DNA of 53,738 bases, from positions 1 through 53,738 of the forward strand of contig CALUIN010000008.1 of assembly GCA_944320745.1 (NCBI GenBank), given 5' to 3'. Below, piece by piece: positions 16,259-25,029 of this stretch. How positions within the stretch are numbered: the stretch's first letter is position 1; every line of letters starts with the position of its first letter. The translations under genes and the position numbers were made by a program. The notes beneath the pieces were generated by a model that searched no databases, was not told the origin of the DNA, and was given only the letters and a program-made list of their open reading frames with translations. The stretch is from an uncultured Alloprevotella sp. GTDB lineage: Bacteria > Bacteroidota > Bacteroidia > Bacteroidales > Bacteroidaceae.

Positions 16259-17869
16259 ATGCTACGCTTCCCCCTACTTCTGGCCGCTGCCTGCCTGCTG
16301 GGCGGCGGCGCCGCGGCGCAGACCTTCGAGCCGCCCACCATGGGCTGGAGCTCGTGGAACACGTACCGCGTCAACATCAACGATTCCCTGATCTGCCGTC
16401 AGGCGGGTGCCATGGCTGCCAACGGCCTGCGCGAAGCCGGGTATAAGTACATCAACATCGACGACGGCTTCTTCGGCGGCCGCGCCGCCGACGGCCGCCT
16501 GCTCATCCACTCCGGCCGCTTTCCCCGCGGCCTGAAGCCCGTCGTGGACCACATCCACCGCCTGGGCTTCAAGGCCGGCATCTATTCCGACGCCGGCCGC
16601 AACACGTGCGGCTCCTTCTGGGACGCCGACACCATAGCCCGCGGAGTGGGCTTCTACGGACACGACCGGCAGGATGCCGACTTCTACTTCCGCGAAATGG
16701 GGTTCGACTTTATCAAGGTGGACTTCTGCGGCGGCGACCCGGGGCAGAACGCCGACCACCTGGACCTGGACGAGCGCGAACGCTACACCGCCATACACCA
16801 GGCCATCCTCGGCACAGGCCGTCGCGACGTGCGGCTCAACGTCTGCCGCTGGGCCTTCCCCGGCACGTGGGTGCGGCAAGTCGGCTTCTCCTGGCGCATC
16901 TCGCCGGACATCAACGCCTCGTGGGCCTCGATCAAGGGTATCATAGCCCGCAACCGCTACCTCTCGGCCTACGCTTCGCCGGGGCACTATAACGACATGG
17001 ACATGCTCGAGATAGGCCGCGGACTGACGCCACGGGAGGAACGCACGCACATGGCCATGTGGAGCATCATGAGTTCGCCGCTGCTCATCGGCTGCGACCT
17101 GACCGCCATCCCCGAGCCTTCCCTCCGCCTGCTCACCAACCCGGAAGTCGTGGCGCTCAACCAGGACTCGCTGGGCCTGCAGGCGCGGCTGGTGAAGCGC
17201 GAAGGCGGAGCGGAGCTCTACGTGAAGGACGTGCGGCGGCGCGAGGGACTCACGCGCGCTGTGGCCCTCTACAACCCCACGGACACGACGGCGCGCTTCT
17301 GCCTGCGGGCGGCCGACGTCGATCTGGCCGGGCGCGTGACGGTGCGCGACCTCTTTGCCCGACGCGACGACGGACGGCTGAAGGACGGGGAGCGGGTAGT
17401 GGACATCGCGCCCCACGACACGCACCTTTACCTCCTGGAAGGCGAACGCCGCGCAGAGCGCACGGTTTACGAGGCCGAATGCGCTTGGCTCGAGGCCTAT
17501 CAGTGCCTGGTGAACGAGCGGGCGGCGGGCACCGCCACCTATGCCGACGACAGCGGCTGCTCGGGCGGCGCGAAGGTGACCGGGCTCGGCGCCTCGGCGG
17601 GCAACTTCCTGGAGTGGCGCGACGTATGGTCGGCCGCCGGCGGAAACTACGAGCTGACACTGCGTTGCCCGACGCCCGACGCGCGGACGCTGGACGTCAG
17701 CGTGAACGGCGGTGCGCCGGTCACGCTCCGCTTCGAGCCCGAAGCGGACGGTGCCGCCGCGGTGCGCACGCTCACCGTAGCGCTGCGGCCCGGGCGCAAC
17801 GTGGTGCGTCTGGCCAACACTGCGGCCTGGGGACCGGACGTAGACGTGATGACCCTAAGGCGGCTGTGA
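16259..17869 (+). CDS. GH27 alpha-galactosidase with C-terminal CBM-like domain
   Basis: A 536-residue secreted glycoside hydrolase. The signal peptide ends near residue 20 (GGGAAA before QTFEPP). The GH27 barrel follows, opening with TMGWSSWNTY and YINIDDGFF. The catalytic nucleophile should be Asp155 in FIKVDFCGG and the acid/base Asp217 in RISPDINASW, the two expected GH27 positions. GHYNDMDMLEIG is also typical. Residues ~400-536 form a beta-rich domain (YEAECAWLEA at its start, GNFLEWRDVW later) like the CBM35/CBM6 modules that bind carbohydrate. The enzyme removes terminal alpha-galactose in the periplasm or outside the cell. The start at 16259 is chosen because it opens the signal peptide. 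Confidence 0.93.
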   Translation: MLRFPLLLAAACLLGGGAAAQTFEPPTMGWSSWNTYRVNINDSLICRQAGAMAANGLREAGYKYINIDDGFFGGRAADGRLLIHSGRFPRGLKPVVDHIHRLGFKAGIYSDAGRNTCGSFWDADTIARGVGFYGHDRQDADFYFREMGFDFIKVDFCGGDPGQNADHLDLDERERYTAIHQAILGTGRRDVRLNVCRWAFPGTWVRQVGFSWRISPDINASWASIKGIIARNRYLSAYASPGHYNDMDMLEIGRGLTPREERTHMAMWSIMSSPLLIGCDLTAIPEPSLRLLTNPEVVALNQDSLGLQARLVKREGGAELYVKDVRRREGLTRAVALYNPTDTTARFCLRAADVDLAGRVTVRDLFARRDDGRLKDGERVVDIAPHDTHLYLLEGERRAERTVYEAECAWLEAYQCLVNERAAGTATYADDSGCSGGAKVTGLGASAGNFLEWRDVWSAAGGNYELTLRCPTPDARTLDVSVNGGAPVTLRFEPEADGAAAVRTLTVALRPGRNVVRLANTAAWGPDVDVMTLRRL

Positions 17870-17891
17870 GCCCCGCACCCGGGCCGCGTGC

Positions 17892-17975
17892 CCGGACCCT
17901 ATGCGAGTTCTGACGGGGCTAAGGCGAGTTCCGACGGGGCTAAGCTCCGTGGCAACGCGCCTTAGCCCCGTTTCT
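17892..17975. repeat. 21-bp palindromic array E (3 full, 1 degenerate unit)
   Basis: Full units start at 17913, 17934 and 17955 (ACGGGGCTAAGGCGAGT, ACGGGGCTAAGCTCCGT, ACGCGCCTTAGCCCCGT); an in-phase degenerate unit precedes at 17892. The third unit is reversed relative to the first. The array begins 22 bases after the alpha-galactosidase stop. The rest of the 379-base gap holds the -7 box at 18110 and a leader of about 125 bases. Confidence 0.88.
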
Positions 17976-18109
17976 TTGCGCCCCGTCGCCGCCCGTCACC
18001 GGTCTGTCGGTAGCGGTCTAACTCCTTAAAAAAGAGTAAATACGCTTAAATAAGCCCTGCATGGGACGCAATGCCCGGTCTGCGGGACAGGCTTTTCGGG
18101 GAAATCGTT

Positions 18110-18117
18110 TATCTTTG
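18110..18117 (+). promoter_or_regulatory. -7 box upstream of the acidic lipoprotein gene
   Basis: TATCTTTG is an exact -7 match. It implies a leader of about 125 bases before the ATG at 18249, long for this window. No -33 TTTG is seen. Confidence 0.45.
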
Positions 18118-18248
18118 CCGCCGCGCAGCCCGGTCCGCAGAGGCTGTGAGGCGGCCGGCCGTCCCGGCGCCGCGCCTGCCACTTTCCAAGTATCCACCCC
18201 GCGCCGCTTTGCTCCCGGGAAGGCCGGGCGGCCTGAATGCGAACAAAG

Positions 18249-18653
18249 ATGAAACGTATCACCCTGACGATGCTCATGGCCGCAGCCGCGCTGCTGCTGG
18301 GGTCGTGCGACGCGGCAAGCCGCCATGCCGGCACACTCCTGCAGGAGCAGTTGGCCGGCGACGAGGAGGAGCGCGATGAGAACGAAGACGAGGCCGACGA
18401 GAACGAGGAAGAGGCCGAAGAAAACGAAGAAGAAAACGGCGCGAACGAGGCCGGCGACGAAGGAAACGGCGAGGTCGGCGACGGCAGCCGCGGCGGCAGT
18501 GCCGACGAACCGCGCACGGTGGAGGAAGTCGTGAACCGCCGTATAGAGGAAGAGCGGGAGCGCGTACGCCAGCACGTGGACCGCGCCCTCCAGGACGCGC
18601 ACGAGCGCGCCGGCCAGGCCTTGGACGAGGCCTTGGGCGGCGACGGGCGCTGA
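18249..18653 (+). CDS. Small acidic lipoprotein
   Basis: A 134-residue predicted lipoprotein. MKRITLTMLMAAAALLLGSC is a signal peptide with a type II lipobox (LLGSC). The mature part has about 40 residues of nearly pure Glu/Asp/Asn (EENEEENGANEAGDEGN), then a charged helix (VVNRRIEEERERVRQHVDRAL) that could be a coiled coil. No named domain is recognised. A surface-exposed or outer-membrane-anchored polyanionic tether, possibly metal-binding, is a guess. The start at 18249 is chosen over an ATG 12 bases earlier because it opens the signal peptide. The G+C-rich acidic codons also leave the opposite strand open, so the gene call rests on the lipobox and the upstream -7 box. Confidence 0.65.
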   Translation: MKRITLTMLMAAAALLLGSCDAASRHAGTLLQEQLAGDEEERDENEDEADENEEEAEENEEENGANEAGDEGNGEVGDGSRGGSADEPRTVEEVVNRRIEEERERVRQHVDRALQDAHERAGQALDEALGGDGR

Positions 18654-18766
18654 GCGGAGGACTGACGGCGGGACTGCCCGGCTGTCAGACCGCGCCGAAT
18701 GGCACGCTTGTTGCATTCCCTATTTCAAGGAGTTTCTCTCCAAAATCAATAACCATTATATAACGA

Positions 18767-19450
18767 ATGATAGTCTGGATTATATTTATCGGCATCGCGC
18801 TGTTGAGTTACGGCGTTCAGTTCAACTTGAACCGCAAGTTTAAGAAGTATTCGCAGGAACCGTTGCGCAACGGCATGACCGGGCGCGAGGTGGCGGAGAA
18901 AATGCTGCGCGACAATGGCATTTACAACGTCCGGGTGACGTGTACGCCGGGCCAGCTGACGGACCACTATAACCCGTTGGACAACACGGTGAACCTGAGC
19001 GAGGGCGTGTACGGCTCGTGCTCGGTGGCAGCCGCTGCCGTCGCGGCCCACGAGTGCGGCCATGCCGTGCAGCACGCCGTGGCCTACGGTCCGCTGACGC
19101 TGCGCTCCGCCCTTGTGCCTGTGGTGAGCTTTGCCTCGAACTGGGTGTCGTGGGTGCTGCTGGCGGGCGTGCTGCTCCTCAGCGTGTTTCCTGAACTGCT
19201 GCTTATTGGCATCGGCCTTTTCGCACTGACCACGCTGTTCAGTTTCGTGACGCTGCCGGTGGAGATCGACGCGAGCCGCCGCGCGACGGCCTGGCTCTCG
19301 AATGCCGGCATAACGGACGGGCACAACCACGGCATGGCCGTCTCCGCCCTCCGCTCCGCGGCCTACACCTACGTGGTGGCGGCTCTGGGCTCGCTCGCCA
19401 CGCTGGTCTACTACGTACTGATATTCCTCGGCAGCCAGAGCGACGAGTGA
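18767..19450 (+). CDS. YugP-type membrane zinc metallopeptidase
   Basis: A 227-residue integral membrane peptidase of the Zn_peptidase_2 (YugP) family. An N-terminal membrane helix (MIVWIIFIGIALLSYGVQF) leads to the catalytic VAAHECGHAVQHA, an HExxH zinc motif, near residues 90-100. Two or three further membrane segments follow. SEGVYGSCSVAAAAVAAHE is characteristic of the family. The protein is the usual length. The substrate is unknown; a role in membrane protein turnover is inference. It is convergent with the flippase gene, with a strong hairpin terminator between the two. Confidence 0.9.
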   Translation: MIVWIIFIGIALLSYGVQFNLNRKFKKYSQEPLRNGMTGREVAEKMLRDNGIYNVRVTCTPGQLTDHYNPLDNTVNLSEGVYGSCSVAAAAVAAHECGHAVQHAVAYGPLTLRSALVPVVSFASNWVSWVLLAGVLLLSVFPELLLIGIGLFALTTLFSFVTLPVEIDASRRATAWLSNAGITDGHNHGMAVSALRSAAYTYVVAALGSLATLVYYVLIFLGSQSDE

Positions 19451-19478
19451 CCGTCGCGTCGGCGCCGAGCGCATACAG

Positions 19479-19515
19479 CAGTCCCCGCTCCGTCCGTGCG
19501 ACGGGGCGGGGACTG
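19479..19515. terminator. Hairpin between convergent metallopeptidase and flippase genes
   Basis: A 15-bp stem (19479-19493 with 19501-19515, one G-U pair) and a 7-base loop in the 70-base gap between the two stops. There is no long T-run. It could serve both strands. Confidence 0.6.
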
Positions 19516-19520
19516 CGCGT

Positions 19521-20972
19521 TCAGGACTGCCTGCGGCGGAAGCGTTGGCCCAGAAAGTCTATGCATTCCAGGAACACCACGACGCGGAGGCCTTTCATCA
19601 AGCCGACGTAGGCGAGCGCCGTCACGACGACCTTGACCGCGAAGCGCACGTAGACACTGTCGAAGGGCAGGGCGGCGGCGTAGCCCAGGCCGATGCAGCC
19701 GGCGGAGATGAGGACGAAGGGCGCGACGTCGCGGACGGCCGTCCACAGCGACAGGCCGAGCAGCCGCTGCACGAACCAGTGCCACACGGGAAGCCAGAGT
19801 ACATTGAGCGCCACGTAGACGCAGACCATGGTGCGCACGCCGAAGGGATAGAGCGCCACGAGGGCTCCCGTCTGCAAGAGACACAGCCCCACCGTGTTCC
19901 ACATGAAGACGTTGCTCCGCCCCTGGCTGATGAGAAAGTTGGAGTAGAAGGAGGCGATGGGAACAAATGCGCCGCCGGCGCAGAGTATCTGCATGATGCG
20001 GGCGCTGGGCAGCCACTTGTCCGTAATCAGGATGGTGATAAATTCCGGTGCGACCAGTGCCAGGCCGAACAGGGCCGGGCACGACACGAACGCCGTGAAG
20101 CGCAGCATCTTGCGGAAGGCGCGCCGCTCGCGCTCGCGGTCGTCCGAGAGACGGGCAAAGACGGGCTGCGTGACGCTCCAGAGCGTGCCGTTGAGCAGGT
20201 TGCAGCCTAGGTAGGTCCATTTGTTCGCCTGGTTGTAGTAACCCACCATCTGCTTGCCGTAGAGCCGGCCGAAGAACACGGAGAACAGGTTGTTGTTGAT
20301 GTGGGTGAAGATGTTCGTGATGAGGAGCTTGGAGCTGAAACCCAGCATCCCGCGCAAGGGGCGTAGGTCCACGCGCGCCGAGGGCCGCCAGCCGGAGCGG
20401 TACCACGTGAGGGCGGTCATCAGGAAGCAGTAGACGAGGTTCTGGATGGCGAGTCCCCAGTAGGCGAAGCCTTGCCATGCGAGCACGATGCCCGTCAGGC
20501 CCGAGGCGGCCAGGGCCGTGAGCGAGATCCAGGCGGTCTCCTTCACCTGCAAGTTGCGGAAGAGGTAGGCGCGCGGGGCTGTCCCGAGGCTGGAGAAGAC
20601 GAAGCTGAGGAAGGACAGGCGCCCCAGCGGCACGAGCTCTGGCTCCTTGAACCAGGCCGCGATGAGCGGCGCGGCGAAGAAGAGCACGATGTAAATGGAA
20701 CTACTGCAGAGCACGTTGAACCAGAACACGGCGTTGAAGTCGGCGGCCGTGGCGTCGCGTTTCCTGTTGAGGGCGGAGATGAAGCCGCTTTCCTGCAACG
20801 AAGAGGCTATGAGGGCAAAAATGGCCAGCATCCCCACCATGCCGTAGTCGGAGGAATCGAGCATGCGGCCCAGGCAAATGCCGAAGACGAGATTGAGCAG
20901 CTGCTGCCCGCCGTTGTTCACGGCTCCCCAAAGTATGCCCCGGGCGGTTTTCTCTTTCAGACTTTGTTCCAT
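19521..20972 (-). CDS. Lipopolysaccharide/polysaccharide flippase (Wzx-type, MOP superfamily)
   Basis: A 483-residue membrane protein with 12 or more hydrophobic segments. MEQSLKEKTARGILWGAVNN, followed by GICLGRMLDSSDYGMVGM, is the classic N-terminal pattern of the RfbX/Wzx and polysaccharide synthesis exporter family. These proteins flip lipid-linked oligosaccharides across the inner membrane. No glycosyltransferases surround it, so it is an orphan flippase here and its glycan is unknown. The start at 20972 is preferred over a longer G+C-rich frame because a TAACTTTG -7 box lies at 20979-20986. That places the transcript start only a few bases from the ATG, so the mRNA may be leaderless. 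Confidence 0.9.
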   Translation of the reverse strand: MEQSLKEKTARGILWGAVNNGGQQLLNLVFGICLGRMLDSSDYGMVGMLAIFALIASSLQESGFISALNRKRDATAADFNAVFWFNVLCSSSIYIVLFFAAPLIAAWFKEPELVPLGRLSFLSFVFSSLGTAPRAYLFRNLQVKETAWISLTALAASGLTGIVLAWQGFAYWGLAIQNLVYCFLMTALTWYRSGWRPSARVDLRPLRGMLGFSSKLLITNIFTHINNNLFSVFFGRLYGKQMVGYYNQANKWTYLGCNLLNGTLWSVTQPVFARLSDDRERERRAFRKMLRFTAFVSCPALFGLALVAPEFITILITDKWLPSARIMQILCAGGAFVPIASFYSNFLISQGRSNVFMWNTVGLCLLQTGALVALYPFGVRTMVCVYVALNVLWLPVWHWFVQRLLGLSLWTAVRDVAPFVLISAGCIGLGYAAALPFDSVYVRFAVKVVVTALAYVGLMKGLRVVVFLECIDFLGQRFRRRQS

Positions 20973-20978
20973 GACGCG

Positions 20979-20986
20979 CAAAGTTA
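20979..20986 (-). promoter_or_regulatory. -7 box for the flippase gene
   Basis: The minus strand reads TAACTTTG, an exact consensus, ending 6 bases before the start codon at 20972. This implies a leaderless or nearly leaderless transcript. Confidence 0.5.
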
Positions 20987-21070
20987 GGAATTTATTTCGG
21001 AAAATGCCGGCGCCGCGGCCCGCCGTGCCGCCGGAGCCGTGCGCGCCCGGCAGGCCGCGGGGCGGCATGA

Positions 21071-21102
21071 TTTCCCGGATTAGTGATTTTTTTGTACTTT
21101 TG
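21071..21102 (+). promoter_or_regulatory. Promoter of the threonine/serine exporter gene
   Basis: TTTC (21071-21074), 20 bases, then TACTTTTG (21095-21102). The -7 box is exact and the -33 box is one base off TTTG. The predicted leader is about 40 bases. Confidence 0.65.
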
Positions 21103-21148
21103 CGCGAAATTTGAACTTTCTCTAACTTTTTAGTTGCAGACTTAACTT

Positions 21149-22501
21149 ATGAACACAGAGCAAATCCTGCGTCACAAACTCGACCTGTTGCTGCGCACCG
21201 GCAAACTGCTGGTGGAGAGTGCCGCCGACACCAACCGCATCATGCGCAACATGAAGCGGACAGCGGCTTACCTGGGCCTGCCTGAGGAGCACTTGCATAT
21301 TCACGTGACCTACGACATGCTCATGGTGAACCTGAGCGACGGCGAGCATTCTTTCTCGAAATTCCAGCGGTGCGAGAAGCACGGCATCAACATGACGACG
21401 CTCTCGATGGTGAGCAAGCTCTCCTGGCGGGCCATCCGCGAGGACTATTCCCTGGAGCGGTATGAAGAGGAGCTGGAGCGCATCCGCACGCGCCGGCGCA
21501 ACTATCCCGCCTGGCTCGTCACGGTGTGCGCGGGCTTTGCCTGCGGCGGGTTCTGCGTGCAGTTCGGCTGCGACTGGATGGCTTTCCTTTACTCTTCGCT
21601 GGCCGCCATGGCGGGTTTCCGCCTGCGGGCAAAGTGTCTGGAGTGGGGCATGAACGTCTACGTGAGCATAGCCCTGGCAGCCTTTGTCTCGACGCTCCTG
21701 GCCTGGGCCACGACCTTCCTGCCGGAGGGCTGGACCTCCACGCCGCTCCACCCCATGCTGGCCTGCGCCCTCTTCATCGTGCCGGGCGTGCCCATCATCA
21801 ACTTCCTCGACGACATGCTGGACAATTACATCGCCGTAGGCATCACGCGCGCGGTCAACACTGTGCTCATCGTGACGGCCATGTCCTTCGGCATCGCATT
21901 CTTCCTGAAGGTGTCGGACTTCGATCTCTCGCAGTTCCAGACCATCTCGATGACGCCGCACCACTCCTACTGGGAGTACGCCCTGGCGGCAGCCATCTCG
22001 GCCATAGGCTTTTCCATGATATTCAACATCCCGCGCAAGCTGCTCTGGGTGGTAGCCGTCGGGGGAATGCTGGCTGTGTGTACGCGCAACTTCGTGAACC
22101 TCGGGCCGAGTAACAACAACATGGGCCTCGACATGGGCCTGGCCATCGGCTCGCTCGCCGGCTCCGCGCTGGTCAGCATCATAGCCATCAAGGCTGTCCA
22201 CTGGTTTCATGCGCCCAACCATGTGCTGACCATCCCGAGCGTCATTCCGATGATTCCCGGCGTGCTGATGTACCGCGCACTGATTGCTTTCATCGAGATG
22301 AACGGCGTGGTGGGCGAGGTGACGGCCGCCGTGCAGTTCGGCGTTGCGTCGGCGCTGACGGTGCTTTGCATCTCGGTCGGCGTGGCCATTCCCAACATCT
22401 TCGCCCGTCGCTACGTGGCGGCCGACCGGCGGAAGCTGCTGGACCACCTCATCGCGGAGCGCAAGGAGCGCGGCCGCTTTGTCGATCTGAACGAACTCTG
22501 A
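21149..22501 (+). CDS. Threonine/serine exporter family protein (ThrE-like, fused form)
   Basis: A 450-residue membrane protein of the ThrE family. The N-terminal hydrophilic ThrE domain (LRTGKLLVESAADTNRIMRN, a typical opening) is followed by about ten membrane helices. Both halves are fused: the N-terminal ThrE domain and the C-terminal ThrE_2 domain (FNIPRKLLWVVAVGGMLAV, then HVLTIPSVIPMIPGVLMYR). Corynebacterial ThrE exports threonine and serine; the substrate here is inferred from family. It is divergent from the flippase gene and convergent with the AspT-type gene. Confidence 0.88.
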   Translation: MNTEQILRHKLDLLLRTGKLLVESAADTNRIMRNMKRTAAYLGLPEEHLHIHVTYDMLMVNLSDGEHSFSKFQRCEKHGINMTTLSMVSKLSWRAIREDYSLERYEEELERIRTRRRNYPAWLVTVCAGFACGGFCVQFGCDWMAFLYSSLAAMAGFRLRAKCLEWGMNVYVSIALAAFVSTLLAWATTFLPEGWTSTPLHPMLACALFIVPGVPIINFLDDMLDNYIAVGITRAVNTVLIVTAMSFGIAFFLKVSDFDLSQFQTISMTPHHSYWEYALAAAISAIGFSMIFNIPRKLLWVVAVGGMLAVCTRNFVNLGPSNNNMGLDMGLAIGSLAGSALVSIIAIKAVHWFHAPNHVLTIPSVIPMIPGVLMYRALIAFIEMNGVVGEVTAAVQFGVASALTVLCISVGVAIPNIFARRYVAADRRKLLDHLIAERKERGRFVDLNEL

Positions 22502-22542
22502 CGCTGCGGCCGCTCCCGGCGGCCAGCCGGGCGGACAAACGG

Positions 22543-22586
22543 ACAGCCGCCGCACTCTTCGAAGCGAGAGTGCGGCGGCTGTTTCT
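22543..22586. terminator. Intrinsic terminator after the exporter gene
   Basis: A perfect 16-bp stem (22543-22558 with 22567-22582) and an 8-base loop, followed by TTCTGTGTG on the plus strand. It stands before array F in the convergent gap. Confidence 0.75.
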
Positions 22587-22608
22587 GTGTGCGGGTGGCG
22601 CGCGGTGC

Positions 22609-22713
22609 ACAGGCCTAAGGGGAGCTGCTACGGGCCTTAGGCGCGTAGCTACGGGGATAGGCCCCGTCCCGACTGGCCTTAGGCGCGTGCGCGCGGCCTT
22701 AGCCTCCGGCCGT
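22609..22713. repeat. 21-bp palindromic array F (5 units), overlapping a stop codon
   Basis: Units start at 22609, 22630, 22651, 22672 and 22693. The third has a GATAG core (ACGGGGATAGGCCCCGT). The fifth overlaps the end of the AspT-type gene: the CTTAG core of the unit supplies that gene's TAA stop (minus strand, 22699-22701). The array lies between convergent genes. Confidence 0.88.
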
Positions 22714-24426
22714 GCAGAGGAAAAGGATCAGGGCCTGTGCCGTAAGGATGCGCAGGAACATGGACAGCGGGTAGACTGTGGAATAGCCCACGGAGGGCGC
22801 GTCGTTGTTTGCCGTCTGGTTGGCATAGCCCAGCGCGGGGGGGTCCGTCGTGGAGCCGGCCAGCACACCCATTAGCGTGAAATAGTTCAGCTTGAACTTC
22901 ACGCGGGCTACGACGCCCATGATGATCAGCGGGATGACCGTGATGAGGAAACCTACCCAGACGTAGGTGAGACCGTCGCCGTCGACCACGGTGCTCCAGA
23001 AGTTTGCCCCCGCTTTAATGCCCACGCTGGCCAGGAAGAGGATGAGGCCCACTTCGCGCAGCAGCAGGTTGGCGGAAGTAGTCGTGTAGGTGACGAGGTG
23101 AAACTTGTAGCCGTAGCAGCCGGCCAGGATGGCCACTACCAGCGGGCCGCCGGCCAGACCGAGCTTGAGCGGCGTCGTCATGCCGGGGAACTGGAAGGGG
23201 ATGCTGCCGAAGATGATACCGATGAGGATGCCCAGGAAGATGGAGCCCACATTGGGGTGGTCCAGGCGCTTGATGGAGTTACCCAGCACGCGGGCCACGC
23301 GGTTCACGGCGTCTTCCGGTCCGACGACCATCAGTCGGTCGCCGATCTGGATGCGCAGGGCGCGGTCGGCAAAGAGGTCCATGCCCGAACGGGTGATACG
23401 GGTCACGTTGACACCGAGCATCGAACTGAAGTGCATCTCGCCGAACGTTTTGCCGTTCACCTCCGGGCGGGTCACGAGGATACGCTTCGAGATGATGGGG
23501 GCTTTCTCAGCCTGCCAGTCCACGGTGATGATGCTGCCGATGAATGCGGCCACGGCTTCGGCGTCGTCCTCGGCGCAGACCACGTTCATCTCGTCGCCCA
23601 CGTGGAGTATGGTCTTCTTGTTGGGCGAGAAGATGTTGTCGCCGTGCTTAAAGTGCGTGCACACGAAGGTGCGGCCCAGGAAGTTGCTCAGCTGCTCTAT
23701 GCTCTTGCCGTCGAGGGCCATGTTCTCCACGCGCAGGGACATGTAGTGCGGCTTGGCGTGGGGGTTGTCCTCCTGGCGTGCGCGCAGTTCTTCCTCCTCT
23801 TTCTCCAGCTTGATGCGGCAGATGTAGCGGATGGCGATGGTGGCGCCGATGATGCCGAGCACGCCCAGCGGATAGGCGCAGGCATAGCCCGAGGCGATGT
23901 TGAGGCCGCCCATGTCCACGTTCAGGGTGGTGAGTGCCTCCTGCGCGGCACCGAGGCCCGGCGTGTTGGTGATGGCGCCGCAGAGCACACCGACGGCCAT
24001 CGGCAGGCTGGTCGGGTCCTTCGTGTCGAACACGATGTAGTAGAGGGCCAGCAGCACAACGATGTTGAGCAGTACGATGCCCGCCGCCACCAGGTTCATC
24101 TGGACGCCGTCCTTCTTGAAGGACTGGAAAAATCCCGGGCCTACCTGTAGTCCGATACAGTAGACGAAGAGAATGAGGCCGAAGTCCTGAATGAAGTTAA
24201 GCACCGGCTCGGGACAGGCAAAGCCGCCCATCTCGGAGCCAATGCCCGCGGTGTGGTAGAGATGCCCCACCAGAATGCCGGCAAACAGGACGAATGTGAC
24301 CCCCAGGGAGATGCTGCCGAACTTTATCTTGCCCAGCAGCACACCGACGGAGATGACGATCGCGTAGAGCAACACGATGTGCGCCACATTGTCGGTGTTC
24401 GTGAAAAGGGTTTCAAACCATTCCAT
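22699..24426 (-). CDS. AspT/YidE-family transporter with TrkA_C domains
   Basis: A 575-residue transporter of the aspartate:alanine exchanger family. The N-terminal half has five or six membrane segments ([20 protein letters not shown] at the start; [20 protein letters not shown]). Two cytosolic TrkA_C (RCK-like) domains occupy roughly residues 200-375 ([17 protein letters not shown] and [19 protein letters not shown]). A second membrane block follows with [17 protein letters not shown] and [17 protein letters not shown]. Bacterial relatives exchange carboxylates or amino acids; the substrate here is unknown. The last three codons lie in a 21-bp repeat unit, which also supplies the TAA stop. 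A consensus promoter is present upstream. Confidence 0.9.
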   Translation of the reverse strand: MEWFETLFTNTDNVAHIVLLYAIVISVGVLLGKIKFGSISLGVTFVLFAGILVGHLYHTAGIGSEMGGFACPEPVLNFIQDFGLILFVYCIGLQVGPGFFQSFKKDGVQMNLVAAGIVLLNIVVLLALYYIVFDTKDPTSLPMAVGVLCGAITNTPGLGAAQEALTTLNVDMGGLNIASGYACAYPLGVLGIIGATIAIRYICRIKLEKEEEELRARQEDNPHAKPHYMSLRVENMALDGKSIEQLSNFLGRTFVCTHFKHGDNIFSPNKKTILHVGDEMNVVCAEDDAEAVAAFIGSIITVDWQAEKAPIISKRILVTRPEVNGKTFGEMHFSSMLGVNVTRITRSGMDLFADRALRIQIGDRLMVVGPEDAVNRVARVLGNSIKRLDHPNVGSIFLGILIGIIFGSIPFQFPGMTTPLKLGLAGGPLVVAILAGCYGYKFHLVTYTTTSANLLLREVGLILFLASVGIKAGANFWSTVVDGDGLTYVWVGFLITVIPLIIMGVVARVKFKLNYFTLMGVLAGSTTDPPALGYANQTANNDAPSVGYSTVYPLSMFLRILTAQALILFLCTAGG

Positions 24427-24463
24427 AAATTATTTTATTGATTTTGTGAAGTATTAGTCTTTG

Positions 24464-24496
24464 GGCAAATTTAGGCATAAATCACTGCCCGGCAAA
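24464..24496 (-). promoter_or_regulatory. Consensus promoter of the AspT-type gene
   Basis: On the minus strand TTTG (24493-24496), 21 bases, then TAAATTTG (24464-24471). Both elements are exact. The predicted leader is about 33 bases. Confidence 0.8.
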
Positions 24497-24611
24497 ATCT
24501 GCAATGTTAAAACGCAGACCCGGCGCGCGTTTTCCGGAGAAAGTCGGCGTAGGGTCTGTACTCCGCGCCCCTCCACGGCGAATTAGCCGCGCGCCGGCAG
24601 GTATTTTCCTT

Positions 24612-24696
24612 ACGCGCCTAAGCCCCGTCGGGGACGCGCCTTAGCCCTGTCGGGACGCGCCTTAGCCCCGTGCACATGGGCTTAAGACCCGCTCCG
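24612..24696. repeat. 21-bp palindromic array G (4 units)
   Basis: Units start at 24612, 24634, 24655 and 24676. The first interval is 22 bp because its spacer has five bases; the others are 21. The first three read ACGCGCCTWAGCCCYGT; the fourth is degenerate. The array lies in a 490-base gap between the AspT-type gene and tRNA-Gln. Confidence 0.88.
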
Positions 24697-24871
24697 CCGG
24701 CTTGCGCTCCTGCTGCGCCGCAGGAGTGTCCGTCTGGGGGCGCGCTTGTGCGGAGGACGGGTCCGGATGCGGCTCAGGTCCGCGAGGGACTGTAGCTTCG
24801 CGCGCGTGTTATAATAAGCTGTGTCCGGAGCCGGGCCGCGTCCCCCGCCTGCACGGCGGGGAATATATACG
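24697..24871. other. Intergenic stretch with small hairpins
   Basis: This part of the AspT-tRNA gap has no convincing gene. It contains a hairpin at 24709-24728 (CTCCTGC and GCAGGAG) and a CCCCGC/GCGGGG hairpin near 24843-24861. A TATAAT-like string at 24809-24818 has no partner element. I see nothing else in it. Confidence 0.4.
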
Positions 24872-24914
24872 AAAAAAAGTTGCAAGCTCTTTTCAGAAGC
24901 TTGCAACTTTTTTT
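24872..24914. terminator. Strong bidirectional terminator downstream of tRNA-Gln
   Basis: A perfect 17-bp inverted repeat: seven A, GTTGCAAGCT, then after the loop AGCTTGCAAC and seven T. The flanking A and T tracts make it a good terminator on both strands. It lies 3 bases past the tRNA 3' end on the minus strand. Confidence 0.9.
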
Positions 24915-24916
24915 CG

Positions 24917-24988
24917 TTGGGGTACCCGGACTCGAACCAGGAAAGACAGGACCAGAATCTGTAGTGTTGCCAATTACACCATACCCCA
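24917..24988 (-). tRNA. tRNA-Gln (CUG anticodon)
   Basis: 72 bases fold as a cloverleaf. The acceptor stem TGGGGTA pairs with TACCCCA and the discriminator is A. The T-arm has TTCGAGT. The anticodon loop is TTCTGGT, giving anticodon CTG. The CCA end is not encoded. The anticodon stem (ACAGA with CCTGT) has one A-C mismatch next to the loop (31-39). Confidence 0.93.
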
Positions 24989-25029
24989 AACTTTGATCTT
25001 GTAACGAGATGCCCTCTCGTTTACGGGTG

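Noticed and set aside
18018-18716. A 232-residue minus-strand frame over the acidic lipoprotein
   Set aside because: Its Ser/Val/Leu-rich sequence is the complement of the acidic tract; the plus strand has a lipobox.
24809-24818. TTATAATAAG as a sigma-70 -10 box
   Set aside because: There is no -35 partner, and Bacteroidota promoters use a different consensus.
24702-25004. A 100-residue plus-strand frame
   Set aside because: It crosses the terminator and the antisense of tRNA-Gln.
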